Shown here piece after piece: positions 8,063-16,504 of a stretch of 64,000 bases of DNA; position 1 is the first letter of the stretch; each line of letters starts with the position of its first letter. The stretch covers positions 1 to 64,000 of the forward strand of contig JAEUHM010000048.1 in assembly GCA_016795485.1 (NCBI GenBank), read 5' to 3'. The notes under the pieces are model-generated. The model was not told where the DNA came from, searched no databases, and worked only from the letters and a program-made list of their open reading frames with translations. This DNA comes from Verrucomicrobiaceae bacterium. GTDB lineage: Bacteria; Verrucomicrobiota; Verrucomicrobiia; Verrucomicrobiales; Verrucomicrobiaceae. The translations under genes and the position numbers were made by a program.

Positions 8063-9916
8063 TCACTCCACGGTGACACTCTTGGCAAGGTTGCGAGGTT
8101 TGTCGACATCACAACCGCGAGCCAGGGCAACGTAATAGCTGAGCAACTGAAGCGGAATGACGGTGAGCAGCGGGGAAAGGATGGATTTGCAACGTGGAAC
8201 GTAAATCACGTCATCCGTGATGCGCTCAATGTCGTGAGTGCCTTCCGTCGTCACGGCAATCACAGGGCCTTTCCGAGCGCGGACTTCCTCAATGTTGCTG
8301 ACGTTCTTGTCATAAACGGCATCATCGGGAGCGATGAAGACGCTGGGCAACTCAGGCTTCACCAATGCGATGATGCCATGCTTGAGTTCCGCACTTGGAT
8401 GACCTGAAGCGTAAATGTAGCTGATCTCTTTCATCTTCAGCGCGCCTTCCATAGCCACCGGATAGTTGATCTGGCGGCCCATGAAGAGCATGCCTTCAGC
8501 ATGGGCGTATTTTTCCGCAATGCTCTTGATGAGAGGAGCTTGCTTCAAGATGGACTCGATCTTTTCCGGGATCGCTTCCAGTTCATCGATCATCTCCAAT
8601 CCATCCGTGCTGGAGAGGTGATGGATGCGGCCGAAAAGCATGCTCAAAAGAGTCATGATGGCCACTTGGGAAGTGAAGGTCTTCGTGGCCGCCACTCCAA
8701 TCTCAGGACCCGCGTGGATGTAAACACCGCCGTCACTTTCACGGGCGATGGTGCTAGCCACGTTGTTGACGATACCGAGACAGCGTAAGCCTTTGCGCTT
8801 GGCCTCACGCAAAGCTGCGAGCGTATCAATGGTCTCGCCACTCTGGCTCACCACGAACTGTAGAGTATTTTTGTCCGTTGGGACGTTGCGATAACGGAAC
8901 TCACTGGCGAACTCGATCTCGGTGGGAATCCGCGCAAGAGACTCAATGAGGTACTCACCCACCATGGCAGCATGGTAAGCCGTGCCGCAGCCGCTGAATA
9001 TGATGCGGTCAATCTGACGCAACTCCATGGGGCTCATGTTCAAGCCACCAAGCACTGCTGTGCACTCATCGCGATTGAGACGTCCACGCAAGGCATTCCT
9101 GATGGACTGGGGTTGTTCATAGATCTCCTTGAGCATGAAGTGCTCAAAGGCCCCCTTCTCTGCATCGTCCTCCGTAAAATCGACCTTGCTGACCTGAACA
9201 CGCGCCGTGCGTTGGGAATCGAGCGATGCCACCTCATAGCCTTGGCGCGTGAGGGTAACGAGGTCGTAGTCATTGAGATAAATGACGTCTCGTGTGTGGG
9301 CAACGATCGCCGCCACGTCACTGGCAAGAAACTGTTCATCTTTTCCAAGACCAACCACCAGTGGGCTGCCAAGACGGGCTCCGACGATGACTCCTGGCAC
9401 ATCAGCATGCATGACTGCCACGCCGAACGTGCCTTTGACGCGAGACAGAGCTTCCTGAACGGACTTCACCAGCCTCGTTTTGAGGTCGGCCTCATCGGAT
9501 GCGTCATAAAAGGTACCCGCGAGGTGAGCGAGGACTTCTGTGTCAGTCTCAGAGTGGAACTCATGCCCGTCCTGCTTGAGTTGGTCTTTGAGTATCTGGT
9601 AGTTCTCAATGACTCCGTTGTGCACGAGGGCAAGCTTCCCGGACTGGTCGAGATGAGGGTGGGCGTTTTCGTCTGTCGGCGCTCCGTGAGTCGCCCAGCG
9701 AGTATGGCTGATGCCAAGATCGCCAAACGGACTGATTTCATTGACGGCCTTCCTGAGGTTCTCAATCCTCCCTGCCTTGCGGAAAACGTTGATCCCGCCG
9801 TCAGACCACAACGCGAGGCCTGCCGAGTCGTAGCCGCGATACTCAAGACGGCGAAGACCGTCGAGCAGAATGGGGCTTGCTTGTCTTTTGCCGATGTAAC
9901 CGACGATGCCGCACAT
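8063..9916 (-). CDS. glmS: glutamine--fructose-6-phosphate aminotransferase (isomerizing)
   Basis: A 617-residue enzyme making glucosamine 6-phosphate from fructose 6-phosphate and glutamine, the first step to UDP-GlcNAc for peptidoglycan and LPS. The N-terminal class II glutaminase domain starts MCGIVGYIGKRQAS with Cys2 as nucleophile and continues RRLEYRGYDSAGLAL and SHTRWATHGAP. Two SIS sugar-isomerase domains follow (FSGCGTAYHAAMVGEYL, VSQSGETIDTLAALREAK, GVAATKTFTSQVA). The C-terminus DKPRNLAKSVTVE is the canonical ending. Length is normal. The upstream 219 bp are AT-rich, divergent from the next gene and show no glmS ribozyme. Confidence 0.97.
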   Translation of the reverse strand: MCGIVGYIGKRQASPILLDGLRRLEYRGYDSAGLALWSDGGINVFRKAGRIENLRKAVNEISPFGDLGISHTRWATHGAPTDENAHPHLDQSGKLALVHNGVIENYQILKDQLKQDGHEFHSETDTEVLAHLAGTFYDASDEADLKTRLVKSVQEALSRVKGTFGVAVMHADVPGVIVGARLGSPLVVGLGKDEQFLASDVAAIVAHTRDVIYLNDYDLVTLTRQGYEVASLDSQRTARVQVSKVDFTEDDAEKGAFEHFMLKEIYEQPQSIRNALRGRLNRDECTAVLGGLNMSPMELRQIDRIIFSGCGTAYHAAMVGEYLIESLARIPTEIEFASEFRYRNVPTDKNTLQFVVSQSGETIDTLAALREAKRKGLRCLGIVNNVASTIARESDGGVYIHAGPEIGVAATKTFTSQVAIMTLLSMLFGRIHHLSSTDGLEMIDELEAIPEKIESILKQAPLIKSIAEKYAHAEGMLFMGRQINYPVAMEGALKMKEISYIYASGHPSAELKHGIIALVKPELPSVFIAPDDAVYDKNVSNIEEVRARKGPVIAVTTEGTHDIERITDDVIYVPRCKSILSPLLTVIPLQLLSYYVALARGCDVDKPRNLAKSVTVE

Positions 9917-10135
9917 GTGAAATTATGGAAGTTGAGGTTATTTTTAACGAGCGCGGAACATATTCATTTTGAGACGATCCGCTAGGAGCATTTGTGCCCG
10001 ATTTCTCTAGTGAACAATTGATCAGCTTGGTTCGGACGACGTGAGACAGCACAAAGAAGGCCACGTCATTTATTGAAAATACAGTTGCCACAATTTTTTG
10101 ATGAAATATCGTTAGGCGTTGATTTTCCGTAGGAT

Positions 10136-11344
10136 ATGACAGCGACAAGTCCCGAAGCTCGCCATTCGTCTAGCCCTGCTCCCTGGCTTGCAGCCGGGGC
10201 AGCATTGGTGGGGCTTGCTGCGAGCAAGTCGCCTGTGGCTAAGCTTGCCGTGCTAGCGGCAGCAGGAGCAGCGGCTTACCGATTCTACGGTAAGAAACAA
10301 GCGGAGCCAGTTGAAGAAGCGCCCCAGGAGATAGATTTGGCAGATTCCGGCCCAGCCGAAGAGCCGCATCAGGCTGAACTGCTTCCAACGGAACAACTTG
10401 AAGCCCAGATGGAACCAGTAGCTGCGGCTTTCGTTCCTTTTGTGGCGGAAGTGACGCCACAAGAGCCGCAAGAGGCCTCCCCTGCTCCGATCCACTTTGC
10501 GGACATCATTCAACCGCTAGCTCCCACGCCTTTGGACGAAACCTTTCCGATCGCGCCCCTCCCAGAGACGACATTGGCTCTCACAGAGCCAGTGGTGGAA
10601 CCTACTTGGGCGCTAGAAATGGAGCCCCTTCCCCAGATTGTCGACAGCATCACCACTCAATTGGATGCCAAGACGATGAATGCCACCATGTTTGGCTTGC
10701 CGCCGGTTGAAGTGGAGATGCCGAAGACAGCACCCTTTGAGCCAGCCGCCTACTCTCCGAACGCCGTCGGTGCAGACATTCCTGACGAAGTGATTTTGAC
10801 AGAAGAGCCATCTGAGCTTCGGCCAGTCGAGCCGCTCTTTGCGCAAGCAGCCCCACTTCCCCCGCCCCAACCGCCTGTGGAACCTGTGGGCAACAGCTTT
10901 TTGGCTTCGTCTGATATGGCCAAGCTTTTGCAGGAACTCGCTGAGCGCATTCCTCCGAACAAGCCGATCGAGCCGATGGCTTTGCCTACGCTCCACAATC
11001 TGCTAGTGGAGCCAGAGCCAACACCGCCGGTCAGCCTCCCAGAGCCAGTGCAATCCGCACCAGTCAGTCTCCCGGAGCCTGTGAATCCCATTCATTTGCC
11101 TACCGAAACGCCAGCACCCGAGCATCAACTTGTGAGCGCGGTGTCTTTGTTCGCCAAACTTGCACAATCCCCGCCACAAGCGGAGGCACCGTCAATAGCT
11201 ACCACTCCAGTAGCCGATGAAGTGCAGCACGAAACCAAACCACTGCCGACTGGACCTGGATTTAAGCCACGTCCACTCATTACGGTGAGCAAATCCACCG
11301 CTGCCGAGCCTGCACGCAAGAACTGGCTAACGTGGTGGAAGTAG
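10136..11344 (+). CDS. hypothetical Pro/Glu-rich single-pass membrane protein
   Basis: A 402-residue protein without a recognised domain. An Ala/Val/Leu-rich hydrophobic stretch at about residues 17-46 (PWLAAGAALVGLAASKSPVA and onward) forms one or two short membrane helices and ends at YRFYGKKQ. The rest is low-complexity, dominated by Pro, Glu, Ala and Leu, with repeated short phrases such as PVSLPEPV (twice near residues 303-317). The last residues are basic and aromatic (RKNWLTWWK). The acidic Pro-rich tail is probably disordered and may reach through the periplasm or cytoplasm as a spacer. The gene is divergent from glmS. Function unknown. Confidence 0.8.
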   Translation: MTATSPEARHSSSPAPWLAAGAALVGLAASKSPVAKLAVLAAAGAAAYRFYGKKQAEPVEEAPQEIDLADSGPAEEPHQAELLPTEQLEAQMEPVAAAFVPFVAEVTPQEPQEASPAPIHFADIIQPLAPTPLDETFPIAPLPETTLALTEPVVEPTWALEMEPLPQIVDSITTQLDAKTMNATMFGLPPVEVEMPKTAPFEPAAYSPNAVGADIPDEVILTEEPSELRPVEPLFAQAAPLPPPQPPVEPVGNSFLASSDMAKLLQELAERIPPNKPIEPMALPTLHNLLVEPEPTPPVSLPEPVQSAPVSLPEPVNPIHLPTETPAPEHQLVSAVSLFAKLAQSPPQAEAPSIATTPVADEVQHETKPLPTGPGFKPRPLITVSKSTAAEPARKNWLTWWK

Positions 11345-11351
11345 TCAGCTG

Positions 11352-12230
11352 TTAGAGCTCTTTTTCGACAAACAACAGATGGGCAACGGTGAGGTAGCCT
11401 ACGATGTAGAGCACCGCAAATCCTGTCATGGTGGACATCGCCATCACACTCGGCACATGTCCCTCAAGAACCGGGTCAACGATGTCAAACAGCCCGAGGT
11501 CGGGACACAGGATGGACAACACAGCAGAAAGCGCGTAGTCCCAGCGAGAGATGCCTCCCTGGAAGAAGTAATCACGAAACAAGCCCAAGCCATGGCCAAT
11601 GACGAAGAACGCAAAGCCAGTGATGATCGTGAAGAGTGTCGATGAGGCGATGGTGGAAATAAGAAGAGCAAGTGCAGTCAACACTGCCGCCTTGAGAAAG
11701 ATGGACCACACCGCAGTGTGAAGCGACCACGTGAGGCCTTGCTTTTCCAGGTCGGCAGTCACAGCTGCAATGCCAGCCGCATCTGCTTGGCCTTGTTGTT
11801 GATGAACAAACCAGTCCACAGCCTCTTTGATCACTATTGTCTGTTTGATGTAGAGCACAAGACTGAAGGCTGCATCCATCAGGATCAATCCCCCTGCGAT
11901 CAAGGCGATCACTCCCAGATACTTGCCAAGCAAGTAATCGATCCGCGGGACGGGTTTGGCCAAAATGGTGTACAGCGTGCGATCCTCGACATCTTTTGGC
12001 AAAAGCAAAGCCGTAGACGCAATCGCCATCACCACGGCAAAGGCTTGCAGAGCACCGAAGGAAACGTCTTTGAGCAACTTAAGCTGTTGGGCCTCGCTCA
12101 CTGCAGGGAACGCAAAGCCAGCGGCCACAACCAACACGCAAAAGGCCAAAAGAAAGAACAGCACCTTCATACGCAGCAACTGCGTGACGGTGTTGGAGGC
12201 CAGAGCGAGGATTCTGCGGAGATGAAACAT
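11352..12230 (-). CDS. ABC transporter permease, ABC-2 type
   Basis: A 292-residue membrane protein with about six hydrophobic helices. The arrangement is that of ABC-2 or NosY-like export permeases: an N-terminal amphipathic segment (RRILALASNTVTQLLRMKVLFFLLAFCVLVV), a cytoplasmic loop with DVEDRTLYTILAKPVPRIDYLLGKYLG and several later helices. The loop phrase RTLYTILAKPV is typical of this family. It starts 2 bp after the stop of the ATPase gene, so the two form one exporter. The substrate cannot be told from sequence. Confidence 0.9.
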   Translation of the reverse strand: MFHLRRILALASNTVTQLLRMKVLFFLLAFCVLVVAAGFAFPAVSEAQQLKLLKDVSFGALQAFAVVMAIASTALLLPKDVEDRTLYTILAKPVPRIDYLLGKYLGVIALIAGGLILMDAAFSLVLYIKQTIVIKEAVDWFVHQQQGQADAAGIAAVTADLEKQGLTWSLHTAVWSIFLKAAVLTALALLISTIASSTLFTIITGFAFFVIGHGLGLFRDYFFQGGISRWDYALSAVLSILCPDLGLFDIVDPVLEGHVPSVMAMSTMTGFAVLYIVGYLTVAHLLFVEKEL

Positions 12231-12232
12231 GA

Positions 12233-13087
12233 CTAGTCGGATGACTTTGACTCGGTGACCTCAAGAAACAGGCGCTCAAGCGTTGTGTGTGGACGCCCAG
12301 CACGCAGAATCTGTGTGTTAGGATAGTTCTGTGCTAGCCATTCGCGCAACTGCGGTTCCAGCGCTGCATCGGTGTTCTGAAGCAAAACCTCAAACTGATC
12401 GTCCACGGCTATGAGGTCCTTGAGGGCACCTTCTTTGATCATGCGGCCACTTGCCATGATACCCACGCGATCACATACCTCCTGGATTTGCTCCAGAAGG
12501 TGAGATGTCACCAGCACAGTGATGCCACGTTGTTTGCAGTCGAGAATCAGATCTCTAATCTTGCGCGAGCCTGCTGGATCAACTCCGGCAGTCGGCTCAT
12601 CTAGCACCAACAGTTTTGGCTCATGGATAAGCGCTTGGGCCAACCCAATCCGCTGGAGCATCCCCTTCGAGTAACCGCCGAGCCGACGGTCCGCTGCGTC
12701 AGCTAAGCCTGTCTGCTCCAGCAGCCTGACACAATGTTCTCTGAGTGGCTTTCCACCTAGCCCGCAGAGTCGGCCAAAGAACAGCATCGTCTCTAAGCCT
12801 GTGAGATGCTTGTAGAAGTAGGGATTCTCCGGCAAGAAACCCACGGCCTTACGAGCTTCTACTTTCCGGGAATCGATCCCATAAATGGAAGTGCTGCCCA
12901 ACGTCGGAGCTAACAGTCCGAGCAGAGCTTTCATCGTGGTCGACTTGCCGGAACCATTCGGCCCAATGAGCCCATAGACCTCGCCAGGAGCCACCGTAAA
13001 GCTCACATCCTTCACGGCAGTAAAGAACCCCTGCCCCAGACCTCTGTGGAACACCTTGCTCAGGTTCTTGACTTCAACGGCAGTCAT
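12233..13087 (-). CDS. ABC transporter ATP-binding protein
   Basis: A 284-residue cytoplasmic ATPase subunit. Walker A is GLIGPNGSGKSTTMKALLG, the signature loop is a variant (GGYSKGMLQRIGLAQAL) and Walker B is LLVLDEPTAGVDP, followed by TVLVTSHLLEQIQEVCDRVGIM with the H-loop. Lengths and motif spacing fit the ABC-2 exporter class (CcmA/NatA/NosF-like). It precedes the permease by 2 bp. The C-terminal 70 residues are a small extra domain common in this class. Confidence 0.95.
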   Translation of the reverse strand: MTAVEVKNLSKVFHRGLGQGFFTAVKDVSFTVAPGEVYGLIGPNGSGKSTTMKALLGLLAPTLGSTSIYGIDSRKVEARKAVGFLPENPYFYKHLTGLETMLFFGRLCGLGGKPLREHCVRLLEQTGLADAADRRLGGYSKGMLQRIGLAQALIHEPKLLVLDEPTAGVDPAGSRKIRDLILDCKQRGITVLVTSHLLEQIQEVCDRVGIMASGRMIKEGALKDLIAVDDQFEVLLQNTDAALEPQLREWLAQNYPNTQILRAGRPHTTLERLFLEVTESKSSD

Positions 13088-13096
13088 TTGTCGGAC

Positions 13097-13384
13097 TCAA
13101 ACATCGTCCCCTCTAGCAATCGTAAATCCGTGCACATTCGTCAACGGTTTGATGGGATGAATCTCCTTTTCTTTGATCAACGAGCCGAGATCTGAGTCGT
13201 CGATCGCCTGAAGGAACGCCTCGACCTCTTCATCTTCAAATGACTGGGCATTCAACTCCACGCGTCCATCGGGCAGGTTGCGCACCACACCCGTGACCTC
13301 AAAACCTCTGGCAAGATTCTTCACACTTGCGCGAAACCCCACACCTTGAACGTGGCCTGAATAAAACACCTGACGGGCGGTCAT
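13097..13384 (-). CDS. acyP: acylphosphatase
   Basis: A 95-residue alpha/beta sandwich protein that hydrolyses acyl phosphates such as carbamoyl or 1,3-bisphosphoglycerate phosphoanhydrides. The motif YSGHVQGVGFRASVKNLA carries the phosphate-binding loop and catalytic Arg, and GVVRNLPDGRVELNAQ the catalytic Asn. It is a normal-length single-domain enzyme. It lies 9 bp upstream of the ABC ATPase gene on the same strand and may be cotranscribed with it. Confidence 0.93.
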   Translation of the reverse strand: MTARQVFYSGHVQGVGFRASVKNLARGFEVTGVVRNLPDGRVELNAQSFEDEEVEAFLQAIDDSDLGSLIKEKEIHPIKPLTNVHGFTIARGDDV

Positions 13385-13525
13385 GAATACGATTGAGAAT
13401 AAAAACAGCCCGTGATCTTTAGTTGCCCGCCATCATGCTGGCAACGGAATAGTCCATCTTCGATTGCATCCTTGCGGGCGGCTCTAGCCATGGGAGATGT
13501 TGCTTTTGCAGAGTGAAATTAGTCC

Positions 13526-13553
13526 TTGTCAGCGTGCACTTGGTGTCTATGGT
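13526..13553 (+). promoter_or_regulatory. putative sigma-70-type promoter of tRNA-Ala
   Basis: TTGTCA at 13526-13531 and TATGGT at 13548-13553 are separated by 16 bp. They lie about 40 bp upstream of the tRNA, a plausible distance for a stable RNA promoter. The -10 box is imperfect, so this is only a suggestion. Confidence 0.4.
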
Positions 13554-13592
13554 CCCAGCCCGCCGCTCCTTGAGCGGTGCATCGGTTGACTT

Positions 13593-13668
13593 GGGGTATT
13601 AGCTCAGTTGGTAGAGCGTCTCAATGGCATTGAGAAGGTCAGCGGTTCGAATCCGCTATGCTCCACCA
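13593..13668 (+). tRNA. tRNA-Ala (GGC anticodon)
   Basis: A complete cloverleaf can be folded by hand. The acceptor stem GGGGTAT pairs with ATGCTCC (including two G-U pairs). The D arm is GCTC-AGTTGGTA-GAGC, the anticodon stem TCTCA/TGAGA with loop ATGGCAT gives anticodon GGC, the variable loop is AGGTC, and the T arm is AGCGG-TTCGAAT-CCGCT. The 3' end ACCA is encoded. The gene is 76 nt long, convergent with the HoxF-like gene. Anticodon GGC reads alanine codons GCC and GCU. Confidence 0.97.
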
Positions 13669-13703
13669 CCTCAAAAGTGGTTCAGCACAATACAAAGCAC
13701 CGA

Positions 13704-15356
13704 TCACTTGAAGTAAGGAGCCAACTCACTGTCAAAATGTGCTAGCGCGTTCTTGATCGGCAGCGGAACTCCTCCACCAAGCGCACACAATGAAGTCTGT
13801 TCCATCGTATCGAGGAGGTCGTCAATCAACTCGCGCTCGATCTTAAAGCTCTGCTCAGCCCGCGCCTTGGCGATCAGTTCCTTGCCGCGCGTACTGCCAA
13901 GGCGACAGGGGAAACACTTCCCGCAGCTCTCGTCAGACGTGAACTGAAACAGATGCTGGATGTACTCAATCATCGGGAGCGACTCAGGGATGCTCACCAC
14001 GCCCGCATGACCCAGCAGAAAGCCTTCCTTCTTGAAGCTCTCGAAGTCCACGGTCAGCTTCTCGATGTGGCTCACCGGAACTATGCCGCCGAGCGGCCCA
14101 CCGATCTGGATCGCTTTGATTTTGGACTTAAATCCACCCGCTAGTGCGATGACATCCGCCAGCGGCGTTCCCATTGCGACTTCGTAGATGCCTGGCTTAA
14201 CAAAGTGTGAATCCAACGACAGCAGCTTCGGCCCTGTGCTCTGTGGCGTGCCGATTTGCGCATAACCTTTGCCGCCGCGCGTGAGGATCGCGTGCAGGTT
14301 CGCAAATGTCTCCACGTTGTTCACGATCGTAGGTCTGCGGAAAAGCCCTTCCACAGTTGGGAACGGCGGACGAGTCCGCACCTCGGGCCGTTGGCCTTCG
14401 ATGCTTGACAGTAGTGCCGTCTCCTCTCCGCAAATGTAGGCCCCTGCTCCTTTGATCGACTTGAGGGCAAAGTTGAAGCCCGTGCCGAGGATGTTTTTCC
14501 CAAGCAGTCCAGCCACGTGAAGCTCAGCGATCGCTTCATCAATGATTCGCACGGAGTCTGGATACTCAGCGCGAATGTATAAGATGCCCGTCTCGGCTCC
14601 TGCATACCAACCAGCCACCATCATGCCCAACAGCACGGAATGCGGCTGTTTTTCCATCAGATACTTGTCAATGTAGGCCCCAGGATCACCCTCATCCGCA
14701 TTGCAGACGATGTACTTTACAGGTCCTTGCGATGAACGTGCACCCGCCCACTTGAAGTGCAGCGGAAACCCAGCACCGCCTCTTCCACGCAGCCCGGAGT
14801 CCTTGAGTTCATTGGCCAATGCATCGCGATCACCTTTCTGAATGAGCTCACGGAAGGGCGCATAGTAGGCATCGACTCCAGGAAACTCCGCAGTGAGCAC
14901 TGGCTCCGCTAAATGGGACACCACAGCGTAGTTGTCCGAGTCATCGCCTCGTCCATCCTTCACCGCACCGATGTCTACTTTACCGCTGTAGTTCTTCCCA
15001 CCATGCTGAAACGCAGCGCCTTCATGGCAGCGGCCCAGGCAGCAGATGTGGCCGATCTCGTCTTTGCTAAAATGTTGCTCCAGGTCGTGATGTAGTTGGT
15101 CCTGCGTGCCTGCGCACAGACAGGCCGAGCCATTGCACACAAATACCTTCTTGCTGGCATTCTCCTTCTTGGTGAAATCGTAGAAGGACACCGCGCCCAG
15201 TGTGATTGCGTCCCCAAAGAGGCTCTCCTCTCCGAGTTGGTGCACAAACGGCGCACTCTCAGCAGTACCATGCTGGCTGGCGGCATCGACCATGCGCTCG
15301 AAAATGTTCTTTTCGACGCCTTTGCGGTAAGATAGGTGGCTGAGGTTTTTGGACAT
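13704..15356 (-). CDS. NuoF/HoxF-like NADH:acceptor oxidoreductase flavoprotein (fused NuoE-like domain)
   Basis: A 550-residue soluble flavoprotein. The N-terminal part (residues 70-125) is thioredoxin-like with cysteines placed for a [2Fe-2S] cluster (C74-x4-C79 and C116-x3-C120). It is followed by the NuoF core: the FMN loop GRGGAGFP at 191-198, NADEGDPGAY at 219-228 and a C-terminal 4Fe-4S site C478-x2-C481-x2-C484 with C524. This architecture is that of HoxF, FdsB and HydB, which feed electrons between NAD(H) and a partner enzyme. No NuoG, formate dehydrogenase or hydrogenase gene lies beside it in this window, so its partner is unknown. The gene is monocistronic here and converges on tRNA-Ala. 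Confidence 0.9.
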   Translation of the reverse strand: MSKNLSHLSYRKGVEKNIFERMVDAASQHGTAESAPFVHQLGEESLFGDAITLGAVSFYDFTKKENASKKVFVCNGSACLCAGTQDQLHHDLEQHFSKDEIGHICCLGRCHEGAAFQHGGKNYSGKVDIGAVKDGRGDDSDNYAVVSHLAEPVLTAEFPGVDAYYAPFRELIQKGDRDALANELKDSGLRGRGGAGFPLHFKWAGARSSQGPVKYIVCNADEGDPGAYIDKYLMEKQPHSVLLGMMVAGWYAGAETGILYIRAEYPDSVRIIDEAIAELHVAGLLGKNILGTGFNFALKSIKGAGAYICGEETALLSSIEGQRPEVRTRPPFPTVEGLFRRPTIVNNVETFANLHAILTRGGKGYAQIGTPQSTGPKLLSLDSHFVKPGIYEVAMGTPLADVIALAGGFKSKIKAIQIGGPLGGIVPVSHIEKLTVDFESFKKEGFLLGHAGVVSIPESLPMIEYIQHLFQFTSDESCGKCFPCRLGSTRGKELIAKARAEQSFKIERELIDDLLDTMEQTSLCALGGGVPLPIKNALAHFDSELAPYFK

Positions 15357-15435
15357 TGTTGGGTAGGCTACATTAAGCTGGAAGAAGGCGCAAACTTCAC
15401 CTTTTCAGCAGGAACGAAAGCGATATGATCCGCCT

Positions 15436-15657
15436 ATGCGTCTAGCACTATTTTCCATATCAGTTTTGGCTTTCACAGGCTGCTCCCTTATCACTGTCCC
15501 GGTGAAAACGGCGGGTAGTGTCGTCAAGACCACCGTGTCCACCGCTGGGCACGTCGTGGAGGCTCCTTTCAAGGCGGTTAACGGCGGCTACCGCAATGAT
15601 AAAACCGAGCGCAAAGAATACGCCGAAGACCGCTCCAGAGACATCGAGGAAGACTGA
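15436..15657 (+). CDS. small predicted lipoprotein
   Basis: A 73-residue protein with a lipoprotein signal: MRLALFSISVLAFTGC with lipobox LAFTGC and the lipidated Cys at residue 16. The mature part begins SLITVPVKTAGSVVKTTVST, an amphipathic Val/Thr/Lys stretch, and ends in a strongly charged tail (RKEYAEDRSRDIEED). I do not know the family; similar small lipoproteins with VPVKTAG repeats are known to me from Verrucomicrobia and Gammaproteobacteria without function. It lies 3 bp upstream of the FluC gene and is likely cotranscribed. Confidence 0.8.
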   Translation: MRLALFSISVLAFTGCSLITVPVKTAGSVVKTTVSTAGHVVEAPFKAVNGGYRNDKTERKEYAEDRSRDIEED

Positions 15658-15660
15658 TCC

Positions 15661-16038
15661 ATGACAGCCGCTGGGGCACTTTGGGTCTTTCTTGGTGGGG
15701 GTATTGGCTCTGTCCTTCGCTACTCGCTCTCAGGATGGATGGCGCGCACCGCCACTGCTTTTCCATGGCCCATCTTAACGGCAAATGTCATCGGCAGCCT
15801 CATTATTGGTATCATCGCCGCGCTGATAAAGGACCGCAGCAGCGTGCAGTGGCTGCTCTTGGTCACTGGGGTGCTAGGCGGCTTCACCACTTTCTCCACC
15901 TTCAGTCTGGACACGTTGACACTGCTTCAGGCGGGGCGGGTTTCCGCTGCAGCAGCTTACTCACTCGGCAGTTTGGCACTTGGCTTGATTGCCGCCCTTG
16001 TCGGATTCAAACTGACCCTTCACCTCATTCATGGCTGA
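15661..16038 (+). CDS. crcB: fluoride channel FluC/CrcB
   Basis: A 125-residue inner membrane protein with four hydrophobic helices that exports fluoride passively as a dual-topology homodimer. Typical blocks are GGGIGSVLRYSLSGWM (with the conserved Arg), TANVIGSLIIG (with the pore-lining Asn) and TGVLGGFTTFSTFSLDT (Phe box and the central sodium site). It is a single gene, so a homodimer is expected. I found no fluoride riboswitch in the sequence before the operon. It overlaps the following phosphatase gene by 8 bp. Confidence 0.94.
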   Translation: MTAAGALWVFLGGGIGSVLRYSLSGWMARTATAFPWPILTANVIGSLIIGIIAALIKDRSSVQWLLLVTGVLGGFTTFSTFSLDTLTLLQAGRVSAAAAYSLGSLALGLIAALVGFKLTLHLIHG

Positions 16039-16504
16039 TAAGAAACCCTTCCGGCTGTTGTTCGTTTGCTTGGGTAACATCTGCCGCTCTCCCGCTGCAG
16101 AGGGCATCATGAAAAAGTTCGTGGAGGACTCTGGTAGGTCCGCTGATTTCTTCATTGATTCCGCAGGCACCGCAGACTGGCATGAAGGGAAGTTTCCCGA
16201 TGCTCGCATGACGCGCCAAGGCTCCAAAAGGGGCTACAACTTCGACAGCATCGCCCGTCAGGTCAGAAGTGAAGACTTTAGCAACTTCGATCTCATCCTA
16301 GTGATGGATCAAAACAACCTCCGCGAGATCCGCCATTTCAACCCCGATGGAAACCTGATGCACAAGGTCATGCTTTTCACCGATTTTGCCATCAATCGTA
16401 GCGAAACCCAAGTTCCTGATCCCTACTACGGCGGTGATGACGGCTTCGAGCAGGTGCTAGATATCCTGGAAGACGGCTGCCGCGAACTATTGGTGCGCCT
16501 TTAG
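16031..16504 (+). CDS. low molecular weight protein-tyrosine-phosphatase
   Basis: A 157-residue cytoplasmic phosphatase. The active-site P-loop VCLGNICRSPAAEG sits at the N-terminus with the nucleophilic Cys and the Arg, and the general-acid Asp lies in PDPYYGGDDGFEQVLDIL. Length and order are as in LMW-PTP enzymes, which dephosphorylate tyrosine kinases of exopolysaccharide systems or small phospho-compounds. No tyrosine kinase gene is near. It overlaps crcB at its start and the dihaem gene on the other strand by 4 bp at its stop. Confidence 0.94.
   Translation: MADKKPFRLLFVCLGNICRSPAAEGIMKKFVEDSGRSADFFIDSAGTADWHEGKFPDARMTRQGSKRGYNFDSIARQVRSEDFSNFDLILVMDQNNLREIRHFNPDGNLMHKVMLFTDFAINRSETQVPDPYYGGDDGFEQVLDILEDGCRELLVRL

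Noticed and set aside
9917..10135. glmS ribozyme or riboswitch upstream of glmS
   Set aside because: This gap is AT-rich with no pseudoknot-forming blocks; glmS ribozymes are mainly known from Firmicutes.
15357..15435. Fluoride riboswitch before the FluC operon
   Set aside because: The sequence lacks the conserved riboswitch blocks and no matching stem could be folded.
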